Made by a program: the position numbers and the translations under genes. A stretch of DNA of 34,186 nucleotides. Source: Atopobium sp. UBA1382. Its GTDB lineage: Bacteria > Actinomycetota > Coriobacteriia > Coriobacteriales > Atopobiaceae. How positions within the stretch are numbered: the stretch's first letter is position 1; each line of letters begins with the position of its first letter. The notes under the pieces were generated by a model that had not been told where the DNA came from, made no database searches, and worked only from the letters and a program-made list of their open reading frames with translations. The stretch spans positions 1 to 34,186 of the forward strand of contig DBQY01000013.1 in NCBI GenBank assembly GCA_002305805.1, read 5' to 3'. This document shows positions 21,989 through 29,558 of the stretch, in pieces.

Positions 21989-22954
21989 CTACGCGCCGAT
22001 GGCGGGCGGCTCGGGAGCGGCGTCGATGCCGGCACGGTCGCCGATGCAGAGCTGCCAGAGCTCCTCCCAGACGCCCTCGTCCTCAATCTGCTGGAGCCAA
22101 GCGTTCACAAAGGCGACGCCGTCCGAGTCGAGCGGCAGGCCGATGCCGTATGCGTCAACAGGGCCGAACTCCTCCCCGGCGAGGCGATAGCGACCGGGGT
22201 TGCGCGTCATCGAGCCCATCTGCATGGCCGTGTCGATGACGTAGGCGTCGACGCGACCCTGGGAGAGCGCCGTACGGGCCTCCTCGTCGGTCTTGAACTC
22301 CTGGACGTTGGCATCCGGCGCGTACTCCTCCAGGATCGCCGGGCCGGTGGAGCCAGACTGGGCGGCGACGTTCTTGCCAGCGAGATCCTCGACCGAGTTG
22401 ATGTCGGAGTTGTCCGCCATCACGAGAATGGACTGCTGGGTGGTGTAGTAGGGTCCGGCAAAGGAGATGACACTCTTGCGGTCGTCGTTGATCGAGTAGG
22501 TGGCAAAGACGACGTCCACCTGATCGTTCTGCAGAACGGACTCGCGCGTGTCGGACGTAACCTGCGTGATCTCCTGCTTGGACTCGTCGCCCAGGATGTA
22601 GCGCGTGAGCAGCTGGGAGAGACCGGCATCGAAGCCGCGGGTCTTGCCGTCCTGCTCGTTCAGAGACGAGAAGAGCAGCGAAGTCTGGACGCCGCCGACG
22701 CGCAGCTTGCCGGCCTCCCTGACTGCCGACGCCCACGTGCTCGCGGCAATGACGTCGTCGGTGGCGACGGCACCCGAGGCGATGAGCTCGTCATAGGCAC
22801 TTGCGTCGAGCTTGGTCTCCTCGGAGGCCTCCTCGTCGGTCGCGGGCGCAGGGGCCTCCGCATCACCACAGGCAACGAGGCCGAGAGAGGCAAGGGCGGC
22901 AACGCCGAGGCCAAGGGCCTGACGACGGTTGAGCATGAGATCGTTGAGGGACAT
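21989..22954 (-). CDS. Amino acid ABC transporter, substrate-binding lipoprotein
   Basis: A 321-residue extracellular binding protein (SBP_bac_3 fold). The N terminus has a twin-arginine pair (NRRQALGLG, residues 9-17), a hydrophobic stretch and a lipobox LVAC with Cys29. It is therefore probably exported, possibly by Tat, and lipid-anchored. After an acidic linker the fold shows KLRVGGVQTSLLFSS, DRKSVISFAGPYYTTQQSILV (hinge region), DLAGKNVAAQSGSTG and AYGIGLPLDSDGVAFVNAWL, as in glutamate/glutamine-type binding proteins. The ATG at 22954 follows AAGGAAG. It is the first gene of a five-gene operon, with a promoter at 22995-23000. Confidence 0.93.
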   Translation of the reverse strand: MSLNDLMLNRRQALGLGVAALASLGLVACGDAEAPAPATDEEASEETKLDASAYDELIASGAVATDDVIAASTWASAVREAGKLRVGGVQTSLLFSSLNEQDGKTRGFDAGLSQLLTRYILGDESKQEITQVTSDTRESVLQNDQVDVVFATYSINDDRKSVISFAGPYYTTQQSILVMADNSDINSVEDLAGKNVAAQSGSTGPAILEEYAPDANVQEFKTDEEARTALSQGRVDAYVIDTAMQMGSMTRNPGRYRLAGEEFGPVDAYGIGLPLDSDGVAFVNAWLQQIEDEGVWEELWQLCIGDRAGIDAAPEPPAIGA

Positions 22955-22994
22955 GGGGACTTCCTTTCGATGGGGCCTCCGTTCACGTTTTCAA

Positions 22995-23000
22995 ATTATA
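22995..23000 (-). promoter_or_regulatory. Promoter -10 of the amino acid importer operon
   Basis: A consensus TATAAT on the minus strand, 41 bp from the binding-protein start, in an AT-rich patch (22985-23025). The -35 is not obvious. The rest of the 306-bp gap holds the repeat cluster 23097-23177 and the ackA terminator; 23001-23096 shows nothing else recognisable. Confidence 0.55.
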
Positions 23001-23096
23001 CCCAATCAACTAGGAATTAACCCCCGTCGAGCACGCATCCGTCACCTCCCCGTAACCTCCCCGGGGGCTACGCGCCCCAGTCGTGCCGCGGCAGCG

Positions 23097-23177
23097 AAAC
23101 GTTGGAAGTCGCGTATTTCAGTAAGCCAGTACGCGATTTCCAACGTTTTGGCCCCCAAAAACGTTGGGAGTCGCGTA
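23097..23177. repeat. Three alternating 19-bp repeats (region E)
   Basis: AAACGTTGGAAGTCGCGTA (23097-23115) is followed by an inverted copy (23130-23148, one mismatch) and a second direct copy (23159-23177, one mismatch). The middle copy can pair with either neighbour, giving two alternative 19-bp hairpins with 14-nt or 10-nt loops. The cluster lies between the ackA terminator and the importer promoter. Confidence 0.85.
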
Positions 23178-23197
23178 TTAGCGCCCCTGGTCAGGAA

Positions 23198-23226
23198 GAG
23201 GCCCGACTCGCTAGGAGCCGGGCCTC
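23198..23226 (-). terminator. Terminator of ackA
   Basis: GAGGCCCG (23198-23205) pairs with CGGGCCTC (23219-23226), plus CTC/GAG inside after one mismatch. On the minus strand it is followed by TTCCTG. It is placed 35 bp after the ackA stop; the T-tract is poor. Confidence 0.6.
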
Positions 23227-23260
23227 TCGAACACGCGCGTGGAGGGAAACGCCCGTGGCG

Positions 23261-24430
23261 CTACCCCAGCAGCTCCTCGACGTCGAGCGCGATCATGTAC
23301 TCCTCGTTGGTGGGAACCACCATGACGGTGATCGCGGAGTCGGGCGTGGAGATCACGCGCGGCTCGTCCGAGCGCGGCGCGTTCTTCTCGGCGTCGATCT
23401 TGACGCCCATCCAGCCGAGCAGCTTGCAGATGTCGGCACGAATCTCGGGCGCGTTCTCGCCGATGCCCGCGGTGAAGACCATCGTGTCCACGCCCTGCAT
23501 GGAGGCGGCCATCTCGGCGAAGAGCTGAGAGACGCGGTAGTTGAACATGTCGAGGGCCATCTGGCACTTCTCGTCGCCGTTGGCGGCGCCGGCCTCGATG
23601 TCACGGGAGTCGGAGGAGACCTCGGAGACGGCGAGAAGACCGGACTTCTTGTTCATCATCGTGTCGATCTCGTCGACGCTCATGTGCGCCTCGCGGCTGA
23701 GGTAGAAGACAGTCGCCGGGTCGAGCGTGCCACAGCGGGTGCCCATGATCAGGCCGTCGAGCGGGGTGAGGCCCATCGTGGTGTCCATGCACTTGCCGTC
23801 CTGAATGGCGCAGAGGGACGCTCCGGAGCCGAGGTGGCAGCTCACGAGCTTGTGGGTCTTGTCGCCCATCATCTCGTGCACGGTGCGCCAGATGAAGCGG
23901 TGGCTCGTGCCGTGGGCGCCGTACTTGCGGACGTGGTACTTGTCCACCACGTCACGCGGGATGGCATAGCGCCAGGCGTGCTCGGGCATGTGGTAGTGGA
24001 AGGCGGTGTCCGGGACGATGACGTTGCCGAGCTCGGGGAACATGTCGCGGCAGATCTCGATGACATCAGCCTCGGCGTAGTTGTGCAGCGGGGCGAGCGG
24101 CGCGACCTCGCGGACCTGGGCGAGCGTCTCGTCCGTGACGACGGCGGACTCGGGGAAGTACCAGCCACCCTGGACCACGCGGTGACCGATGCCGCCGATG
24201 GGCTTGTCGACGGTCTTGAGGATGTCGAAGACGTACTTGATGGCGGTCTTGTGATCCGGGAGCGCAACCTCGAGCTTCTGCTTCTCGCCGCCCATCTCCT
24301 CGTGACCGACGAAGGAGCCGTCGATGCCGATGCGCTCACAGTTACCCTTGGCATAGACCTCGCGGGTGTCGACGTCAAGGAGCTGGTACTTGAGCGACGA
24401 GCTGCCAGCGTTGATAACGAGTACGTTCAT
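23261..24430 (-). CDS. ackA: Acetate kinase
   Basis: A 389-residue acetate kinase producing ATP and acetate from acetyl phosphate made by Pta. Family signatures are both present: VLVINAGSSSLKYQL at the N terminus and MGLTPLDGLIMGTRCGTLDP in the middle. YGAHGTSHRFI with the catalytic-region His, HLGSGASL and the C-terminal FTAGIGENAPEIR and VPTNEEYMIA are also seen. The ATG at 24430 follows GAGAGGAGAG; the 15 residues upstream in the longer frame are not conserved. It is monocistronic between its own promoter (24483-24488) and terminator. Separation from pta allows independent expression of the two steps. Confidence 0.96.
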   Translation of the reverse strand: MNVLVINAGSSSLKYQLLDVDTREVYAKGNCERIGIDGSFVGHEEMGGEKQKLEVALPDHKTAIKYVFDILKTVDKPIGGIGHRVVQGGWYFPESAVVTDETLAQVREVAPLAPLHNYAEADVIEICRDMFPELGNVIVPDTAFHYHMPEHAWRYAIPRDVVDKYHVRKYGAHGTSHRFIWRTVHEMMGDKTHKLVSCHLGSGASLCAIQDGKCMDTTMGLTPLDGLIMGTRCGTLDPATVFYLSREAHMSVDEIDTMMNKKSGLLAVSEVSSDSRDIEAGAANGDEKCQMALDMFNYRVSQLFAEMAASMQGVDTMVFTAGIGENAPEIRADICKLLGWMGVKIDAEKNAPRSDEPRVISTPDSAITVMVVPTNEEYMIALDVEELLG

Positions 24431-24460
24431 GACTCTCCTCTCGCGGGGTCTCCCCCACTC

Positions 24461-24488
24461 AGCGTTGAAACACAACGCTCACATCATA
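24461..24488 (-). promoter_or_regulatory. ackA -10 element with adjacent 7-bp inverted repeat
   Basis: On the minus strand TATGAT (24483-24488) is a plausible -10, about 55 bp from the start codon. AGCGTTG-AAACA-CAACGCT (24461-24479) is a perfect 7-bp dyad at the expected transcription start, as a repressor site would be. It could instead be a small 5' stem-loop. Confidence 0.4.
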
Positions 24489-24581
24489 CGCCCGACGAGC
24501 GGCCTTCGCCGCTCTCGCGTCGATGAACGGGCTGGCCGGGCTTCTCTCCGAGAAGTGCGCTGGTCAGCTACGCCTTAGGGG

Positions 24582-24923
24582 CTAGGGGATGAGGCCCTCG
24601 CCGAGGGGCTTGCCGCCGAGGACGTGCATGTGGAGGTGCATGACGGTCTGGCCGGCGGCGGCACCCGTGTTCATGATGCAACGGAAGCCGGACTCGGCGA
24701 TGCCGGTCTTCTCGGCGACCGCGTGCACGGCGCGCTCCATGGAGGCGAGGATCTCGGCCGGGACGTCGTCGACGAAGTTCTCGTGGTGCGCCTTGGGCAC
24801 CACGAGAACGTGGACCGGCGCCTGCGGGTTGAGGTCGTTGAACGCGACGACGTTCTCGTCCTCGTAGAGGAAGTCGCTCGGAATCTCTCCGTTGGCGATC
24901 TTGCAGAAGATGCAGTCTGACAT
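24582..24923 (-). CDS. HIT family (HINT-like) nucleotide hydrolase
   Basis: A 113-residue HIT protein. N-terminal CIFCKIANGEIPS with the Zn-type Cys4 and Cys7, the VVPKAHHENF block, and the histidine triad His96-x-His98-x-His100 in HLHMHVLGG are all in place. Such proteins hydrolyse AMP-lysine, aminoacyl-AMP or other nucleoside phosphoramidates. The ATG at 24923 follows AGGAGAGGGG. It is the last gene of a Zn-peptidase, xseA, xseB, hit run, 22 bp after xseB. The 151-bp gap downstream contains two small stems (24497-24514 and 24541-24555) without T-runs, and the ackA promoter. Confidence 0.94.
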   Translation of the reverse strand: MSDCIFCKIANGEIPSDFLYEDENVVAFNDLNPQAPVHVLVVPKAHHENFVDDVPAEILASMERAVHAVAEKTGIAESGFRCIMNTGAAAGQTVMHLHMHVLGGKPLGEGLIP

Positions 24924-24945
24924 GGGTCGTCCCCTCTCCTAGGTG

Positions 24946-25215
24946 CTACTCGTCAAGATAGGCAGTGCTCGGCGCCGACGACGTGTCGGTAGTCGCGGCG
25001 TTCTCGTCCGTGGCATCGAGAAGGACGCGGACCTTCTGCTCGGCGTTGGCAAGCCGCTCGCGCAGGCTCCTGAGGAGCTCGACGCCGCGGCTGTAGCGCT
25101 CGAGAGAATCCTCGAGCTCGAGGTCCCCGGACTCGAGAGACCGGACGATCTGCTCGAGCTCGATGGAAGCCTCCTTGAAGGTCATGTCCTCGATCTTTCT
25201 CTGATGGTCTGCCAT
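24946..25215 (-). CDS. xseB: Exodeoxyribonuclease VII small subunit
   Basis: An 89-residue XseB. The conserved two-helix hairpin reads FKEASIELEQIVRSLESGDLELEDSLERYSRGVELL. It is followed by a helix with LRERLANAEQKVRVL, and then a disordered Ala/Thr/Ser tail. Several copies of this subunit coat the helical arms of XseA in the ExoVII complex, which degrades single-stranded DNA. The ATG at 25215 follows GGAAGGGGG, 18 bp after the xseA stop. Confidence 0.95.
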   Translation of the reverse strand: MADHQRKIEDMTFKEASIELEQIVRSLESGDLELEDSLERYSRGVELLRSLRERLANAEQKVRVLLDATDENAATTDTSSAPSTAYLDE

Positions 25216-25233
25216 GGAAACCCCCTTCCGGGC

Positions 25234-26577
25234 TTACGCCCGATCTTCGTGTACGACGTTCACGCGCGCCTCGAAGGACCCCCTGCCGAGAAGGACGCGC
25301 ACCTCGTCACCAGGCGCGAGTCCCGAGACGTCCTTGATCACGTGCCCCGAGGAGTCCCTCGCGATCGCATAGCCGCGCGCGAGGACCGAGAGCGGCGAGA
25401 GCGCGTCGAGCGAGGCGGCAAGCCGGGCGAGCGTCGTCTCGGCGGGGCGCAGGAGCCTGCCGCCGGCGTCCGCGAGGCGCTCGGCTGCCTGGGAGCACCG
25501 CTCGCCTCGGAGGGCGAGCGCACGCGGAATGGCGTCATGGAGGCGCTGCTCCGTCTGCAGGAGGTCTGCCCCTCGCGCCCGGAGCGACGAGAGCGGGTCG
25601 ACGAGGCAGCCTCTGCCCCCGAGCGCCTCCAGCGCAACGCGACGACGAGACAGGTCCGCCTCGACGCTCCCGGCCATGATCCGGGCGGCAGACTCCATAC
25701 GCTGTCGACGGAACTCAAGGGCCGCGGACATCGCGCGGCCCAGGCGGACCTGGCGCTGGAGCATCTGTCGCTCGACCTCGTCGATGGCCGGGGCGACGGA
25801 CTCCGCGGCGGCCGTGGGCGTGGACGCGCGACGGTCCGCCACCATGTCGGCGATCGTGGTATCCGGCTCATGTCCAATGCCGGTCACCACAGGGACGGGG
25901 CAGGCCGCGATGGCACGGGCGAGACCCTCGTCGTTGAAGCACATGAGGTCCTCGAACGACCCGCCCCCGCGGACGAGGAGGACGGCGTCGGGCCTGGAGG
26001 CGGCCGCCGTGGCGAGCGCGCGCACGATGGTGGCGGGGGCGCCCGCGCCCTGGACCGAGCATCCCACGACGTCGATCTCGACGAGAGGGTTGCGTCGGGC
26101 GAGCGTCCGCTTGACGTCCTCGATGACACTGCCGGAAAGCGACGTGACGACGCAGACGCGCGAGCAGAACGCCGGCACGTGACGCTTGCGCGACGGGTCC
26201 ATCAGGCCCTCGCGCTCGAGCGCCCGAGCGAGCTCCGCGACCTGCTGGCGAAGGAGCCCCTCCCCCGCCGCCTCGACCTTGCTCGCGACGAACGAGAGCC
26301 TGCCCGACGCCTTGTACACGTCGAACTTGCCGGTAAGCTGCACCGAGAGGCCGTCACGGAGCTCGAATCCCATCTTCTGGGCAGTGCCTCGCCACACGAT
26401 GACGCTCATCGAGGCGCCGTCGTCCTTGACGTCAAAGTAGCAGTGTCCGGACCGGGCGTTGGGGCCCCTGAACCCGGAGACCTCACCGTTGACGACGAGC
26501 GTGGGCCAAGCGGACACGGCACCCTTGGCGAGCGCCACGGCATCCGATACGGAGAGGGGCTGCGAGGGTTCGGACAT
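25234..26577 (-). CDS. xseA: Exodeoxyribonuclease VII large subunit
   Basis: A 447-residue XseA, the catalytic subunit of ExoVII, which cuts single-stranded DNA from both ends. The N-terminal OB-fold (about 1-105) contains VNGEVSGFRGPNARSGHCYFDVKDDGASM. The catalytic domain follows, with VVTSLSGSVIEDV, the VLLVRGGGSFEDL motif, and VVTGIGHEPDTTIADMVADRRASTPTAAAE. A long helical arm comes next, and a C-terminal RGYAIARDSSGHVIKDVSGLAPGDEV strand domain ends the protein. The ATG overlaps the stop of the Zn-peptidase gene by one base, so the genes are translationally coupled. Confidence 0.96.
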   Translation of the reverse strand: MSEPSQPLSVSDAVALAKGAVSAWPTLVVNGEVSGFRGPNARSGHCYFDVKDDGASMSVIVWRGTAQKMGFELRDGLSVQLTGKFDVYKASGRLSFVASKVEAAGEGLLRQQVAELARALEREGLMDPSRKRHVPAFCSRVCVVTSLSGSVIEDVKRTLARRNPLVEIDVVGCSVQGAGAPATIVRALATAAASRPDAVLLVRGGGSFEDLMCFNDEGLARAIAACPVPVVTGIGHEPDTTIADMVADRRASTPTAAAESVAPAIDEVERQMLQRQVRLGRAMSAALEFRRQRMESAARIMAGSVEADLSRRRVALEALGGRGCLVDPLSSLRARGADLLQTEQRLHDAIPRALALRGERCSQAAERLADAGGRLLRPAETTLARLAASLDALSPLSVLARGYAIARDSSGHVIKDVSGLAPGDEVRVLLGRGSFEARVNVVHEDRA

Positions 26578-27275
26578 CAGTCGTTGCTCCTGCCGCCATA
26601 GCGGCCGAGCAGGTAGACGAGCTGCATGATGGAGGTCAGCGCGGCCGCGACATAGGTGAGCGCCGCCGCGACGAGCACGGCGCGGGCGCCCTTCTCGTCA
26701 AGACCGGAGCCTCGGGAGGAGAGAAACGCCACGGCTCGACGAGAGGCGTCGATCTCGACGGGGAGCGTGACCACCTGGAAGACGACGGCAACCGCGAACA
26801 GGATGATCGCAAGCTGAACGAGGCCCCCGAGGTTGAGCAGGACGCCTGCCAACAGGACGAGAATCCAGGAGTTCTCCGCTATGCCGACCGCCGGCACGAG
26901 CATGGTCCTGATGCGATACGGGAAGAATCCCTGGGCTGCCTGGATGGCGTGACCGGCCTCGTGACAGGCGACGGCAAGAGAGGCGACCGAGGCGCCGCGA
27001 TAGTTGTCGTCGGAGAGGTGAAGCTTGTTGTCACGGGGGTCGTAGTGGTCGGTGAGCGTCCCCGCAACGCGGGTGATGCCCACGCCGGTGGCTCCCCCGT
27101 CGGCCAGCATGACGCTGGCGACCTCTGCCCCGGTGCCGGGAATGCCAGCATCCACCTGCGACCACTTGCGATAGGTGCTCCTGATGTAGGCCTGCGCGGC
27201 AGTGCCCAGGACAAGCGCGACAAGAACGACGACGAGGTATCCCGTGTCCACGCCGTAACCAAAGTAGAAGGGCAT
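26577..27275 (-). CDS. Membrane zinc metallopeptidase, YugP-like (Zn_peptidase_2)
   Basis: A 232-residue integral membrane protein with the metal-binding HEAGH motif at residues 105-109. It has an N-terminal membrane helix (about 12-29), a RSTYRKWSQVDAG-type segment, a cytoplasmic part with LSDDNYRGASVASLAVACHEAGHA, and further hydrophobic segments around 130-165 and 205-225. The downstream VVTLPVEIDASRRAV helps to define the YugP family. Function is unknown beyond probable peptidase activity. I start at the ATG at 27275, which has TGGAGACAGG before it; an ATG at 27290 has no site. It heads the run to xseA, xseB and hit. Confidence 0.88.
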   Translation of the reverse strand: MPFYFGYGVDTGYLVVVLVALVLGTAAQAYIRSTYRKWSQVDAGIPGTGAEVASVMLADGGATGVGITRVAGTLTDHYDPRDNKLHLSDDNYRGASVASLAVACHEAGHAIQAAQGFFPYRIRTMLVPAVGIAENSWILVLLAGVLLNLGGLVQLAIILFAVAVVFQVVTLPVEIDASRRAVAFLSSRGSGLDEKGARAVLVAAALTYVAAALTSIMQLVYLLGRYGGRSND

Positions 27276-27304
27276 CCTGTCTCCAATCATCGGGTACGTG
27301 GACC

Positions 27305-27310
27305 ATTCTA
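27305..27310 (-). promoter_or_regulatory. Putative -10 element of the Zn-peptidase-xseAB-hit operon
   Basis: TAGAAT on the minus strand, 30 bp from the start codon chosen at 27275. No TG extension and no clear -35 is present. Read-through from rnd, 67 bp upstream, is also possible. Confidence 0.35.
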
Positions 27311-27342
27311 CCCGCCTGACCGGACGACAATCGTCGGGACGC

Positions 27343-28473
27343 CTAGAGGAGCTCGATCCGCCCGTCCCTCACCGTGAGACCCACCTCGCCGGCAAGGAGA
27401 CGCTCCAGCGTGGAGCCGGCGAGCTCGTGGCGCCAGCCGCTGGAAAGCGAGGAGCTGCCGCGATCCTGAACGAATTCGAGAAGGTCGTCGCGCGTGGCGA
27501 TGAGCTGGGTCGCCACACCACTGCGCTCGGAGATGAGCCTCAGGACGGCGTACATGAGGTCGATCACGCTCTCGGTGTCGGCGGAGGGGCGGGCATGACG
27601 CTCCATCTTCGGGCACTCGTCCGCGGTACACGCCGTGCCCCGGGCGACGGCGGCGAGCAGGGAGCGCGCGTCCCCCTCCCCGATCTGGTCGGTGCCGCGG
27701 ATGCGCCTCAGCCGGTCGAGGGTGGTGGGCGTCCGCTTGCACACCTCGACGATGACCTCGTCCGACGCGACCCACTTCCGCGGGAGGTCACGGCGCGCCG
27801 CCGTCTCCTCCCTCCATGCGCAGGCCTCGCGCGCGACGGCGAGCTGACGGCGCGTGAGCGAGCCGGCGCGCCGGAGGCGCCGGTACGCCTCGCGCGGGTC
27901 GCGCTTGATGCGAGCGGGGTCGCAGAGCGCCTCCATCTCCGGCGCGACCCACGAGAGTCGGTCGCGCTCGATAAGCTCCGCCATCATGCGGTCGTAGATT
28001 CCGGGGAGATAGCGTACGTCGTCCTCGGCGTACGTTAGCTGCTCGGGGTCGAGGGGCCTCCTGGACCAGTCGGTGAGCGACTCCGCCTTGGGCAGTCGCA
28101 CGCCACAGTAGGACTCCACGAGTGAGGCATAGCTCACCTGCTGGCGAAGTCCGAGAAACGCAGCGGCGAGCTGCGTGTCGAACACGGGCGCGCACGTAGC
28201 GCCCATGCCGTCGAGAAGGACCTCGAGATCCTGGCCGCACGCATGGAGCACCTTCGTCACGGAAGGGTCCTCGAAGAGCTCCGCGAGGGGCGTGAGGTCG
28301 TCGATCAGTATGGGGTCGATCGCGGCAATGTTGTCACCAGCCGCGACCTGGACCAGGCACAGCTTGGGAAAGTAGGTCCTCTCTCGGAGGAACTCGGTGT
28401 CCACGGCAATGACCTTCGCCGCGCTCGCTTGCTGGCAGAACTGCTCAAGCTCGTTCTTGGTGGAGAGGTACAA
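27343..28473 (-). CDS. rnd: Ribonuclease D
   Basis: A 376-residue 3'-5' exoribonuclease of the DEDDy class, used in tRNA 3' maturation. ExoI is VIAVDTEFLRERTYFPKL with Asp25 and Glu27, ExoII is VLHACGQDLEVLL, and ExoIII is TYAEDDVRYLPGIYDRM. An HRDC domain follows at about 205-285 and a second helical domain completes the protein. Start choice: the frame opens with TTG (28473), with GGGGAG about 11 nt upstream. The N-terminal residues YLSTKNELEQFCQQ are just where RNase D begins, and no ATG or GTG offers a better start, so TTG appears real. It is divergent from the lipid kinase. Confidence 0.93.
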   Translation of the reverse strand: MYLSTKNELEQFCQQASAAKVIAVDTEFLRERTYFPKLCLVQVAAGDNIAAIDPILIDDLTPLAELFEDPSVTKVLHACGQDLEVLLDGMGATCAPVFDTQLAAAFLGLRQQVSYASLVESYCGVRLPKAESLTDWSRRPLDPEQLTYAEDDVRYLPGIYDRMMAELIERDRLSWVAPEMEALCDPARIKRDPREAYRRLRRAGSLTRRQLAVAREACAWREETAARRDLPRKWVASDEVIVEVCKRTPTTLDRLRRIRGTDQIGEGDARSLLAAVARGTACTADECPKMERHARPSADTESVIDLMYAVLRLISERSGVATQLIATRDDLLEFVQDRGSSSLSSGWRHELAGSTLERLLAGEVGLTVRDGRIELL

Positions 28474-28513
28474 GTCGCTCGATTCTCCCCTTCAGGGGGT
28501 TGGCTACACTGAG

Positions 28514-28549
28514 TTGATGCGTTTCTTACGGAAACCTATCATATGATAG
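28514..28549 (+). promoter_or_regulatory. Promoter with overlapping palindromic operator, lipid kinase gene
   Basis: TTGATG (28514-28519), exactly 17 bp, TATCAT (28537-28542): the best -35/-10 pair in the window. CTATCATATGATAG (28536-28549) is a perfect 14-bp palindrome that covers the -10 and the expected start point, a typical repressor position. It lies between divergent rnd and the kinase, so it may control both. Confidence 0.6.
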
Positions 28550-28581
28550 CCAAACGGCTTGGGTTCCACGGGAGGAGTTCA

Positions 28582-29553
28582 GTGCGTACGCTCGTCATTC
28601 ATAACCCGCGCTCCGGCTTTGGTTCGGACGCAGTGTTCCAGTTCGAGCGCGCCTTGATGCGTGGCGGGGACGAGTGCGTCATGCGCATGCTCAGAGACGA
28701 CTTCGAGGCACAACATGCCTGCGAGGACGCAGACGAGTTTGACGTCGTCGTGCTCTCGGGTGGAGACGGCACCATCTCGTCTTTGCTCTACGCACTTCGC
28801 GACCGCACCGTCCCGGTCTGCGTCTTTCCCTCCGGTACGGCGAACCTGCTTTACGCCAACATCGGAAACGCGCTCGAACCGGCTGCGCTCGCCCGCGCCT
28901 GTCGCATCGGAAAGACGGCCGACCTCGACCTCGGCGAGATCTCCTGGGAGCGCGAGGACGGCACGCGCGCGACGCACGGCTTCGCGCTCATGTCCGGAAC
29001 CGGCTTTGACGCCCAAATCATGCAGGCCGCCCTCCCCAACAAGCCCATCATGGGTCAGGCGGCCTACTTCGCCGCAGCCCTCGCCAACCCGCGACCCACC
29101 GTCTCCCGGTTCAAGATTAGCGTCGACGGCACCACGTACGAGCGCGACGGCATCGCCTGCCTGGTCGCCAACGCCGCGATGATCCAGGGCGACATAGAGA
29201 TCATTCCCGATTGCCGCATGGACGACGGTCTGCTCGACGTCATCGTCGTGGAGACCTCGGACACCGCCCAGCTCCTGAAGCCCCTCGCCTTTGGCCTCCT
29301 CGACCACAGCGGCCGCTCGGCCGGAAGGCCGCACATCGAGTCGTTCAAGGGCAGGGAGATCCTCATCGAGTCCTCCGTCCCCGTTCCGCTCGAGGTGGAC
29401 GGCGACGTCGCCCCGGGACTCGTGTCCTCCTACTCTGCGCGCGTCCTGCCCAAGGCGGCGCGTGTCATCGTCGACCCCATGAGTCCGTACGGCACCGCGG
29501 ACGACGGTTCCTCGCGCTTCGGCAGCTCCGACGTCATCGCCTATCCCGACTAG
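28582..29553 (+). CDS. Diacylglycerol/lipid kinase family protein (YegS/DgkB-like)
   Basis: A 323-residue ATP-dependent lipid kinase. It begins LVIHNPRSGFGSDA, has the nucleotide-binding SGGDGT at 59-64 and FPSGTANLL at 82-90, and then FALMSGTGFDAQIM. The C-terminal beta domain contains MIQGDIEIIPDCRMDDGLLDVIVVE and the closing VPLEVDGDV. Likely substrates are diacylglycerol, phosphatidylglycerol or sphingoid lipids; the family is poorly separated by sequence. It should act at the inner face of the membrane. The GTG at 28582 follows GGAGGAG at 4 nt; the ATG at 28543 lacks a site and lies in the palindrome. It converges with azlD, only 5 bp away. Confidence 0.88.
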   Translation: MRTLVIHNPRSGFGSDAVFQFERALMRGGDECVMRMLRDDFEAQHACEDADEFDVVVLSGGDGTISSLLYALRDRTVPVCVFPSGTANLLYANIGNALEPAALARACRIGKTADLDLGEISWEREDGTRATHGFALMSGTGFDAQIMQAALPNKPIMGQAAYFAAALANPRPTVSRFKISVDGTTYERDGIACLVANAAMIQGDIEIIPDCRMDDGLLDVIVVETSDTAQLLKPLAFGLLDHSGRSAGRPHIESFKGREILIESSVPVPLEVDGDVAPGLVSSYSARVLPKAARVIVDPMSPYGTADDGSSRFGSSDVIAYPD

Positions 29554-29558
29554 GTCCC

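Noticed and set aside
24497..24555. Riboswitch or structured RNA between hit and ackA
   Set aside because: Two small stems (24497-24514 and 24541-24555) are present, but they lie upstream of the predicted ackA promoter, lack T-runs and match no riboswitch class I know.
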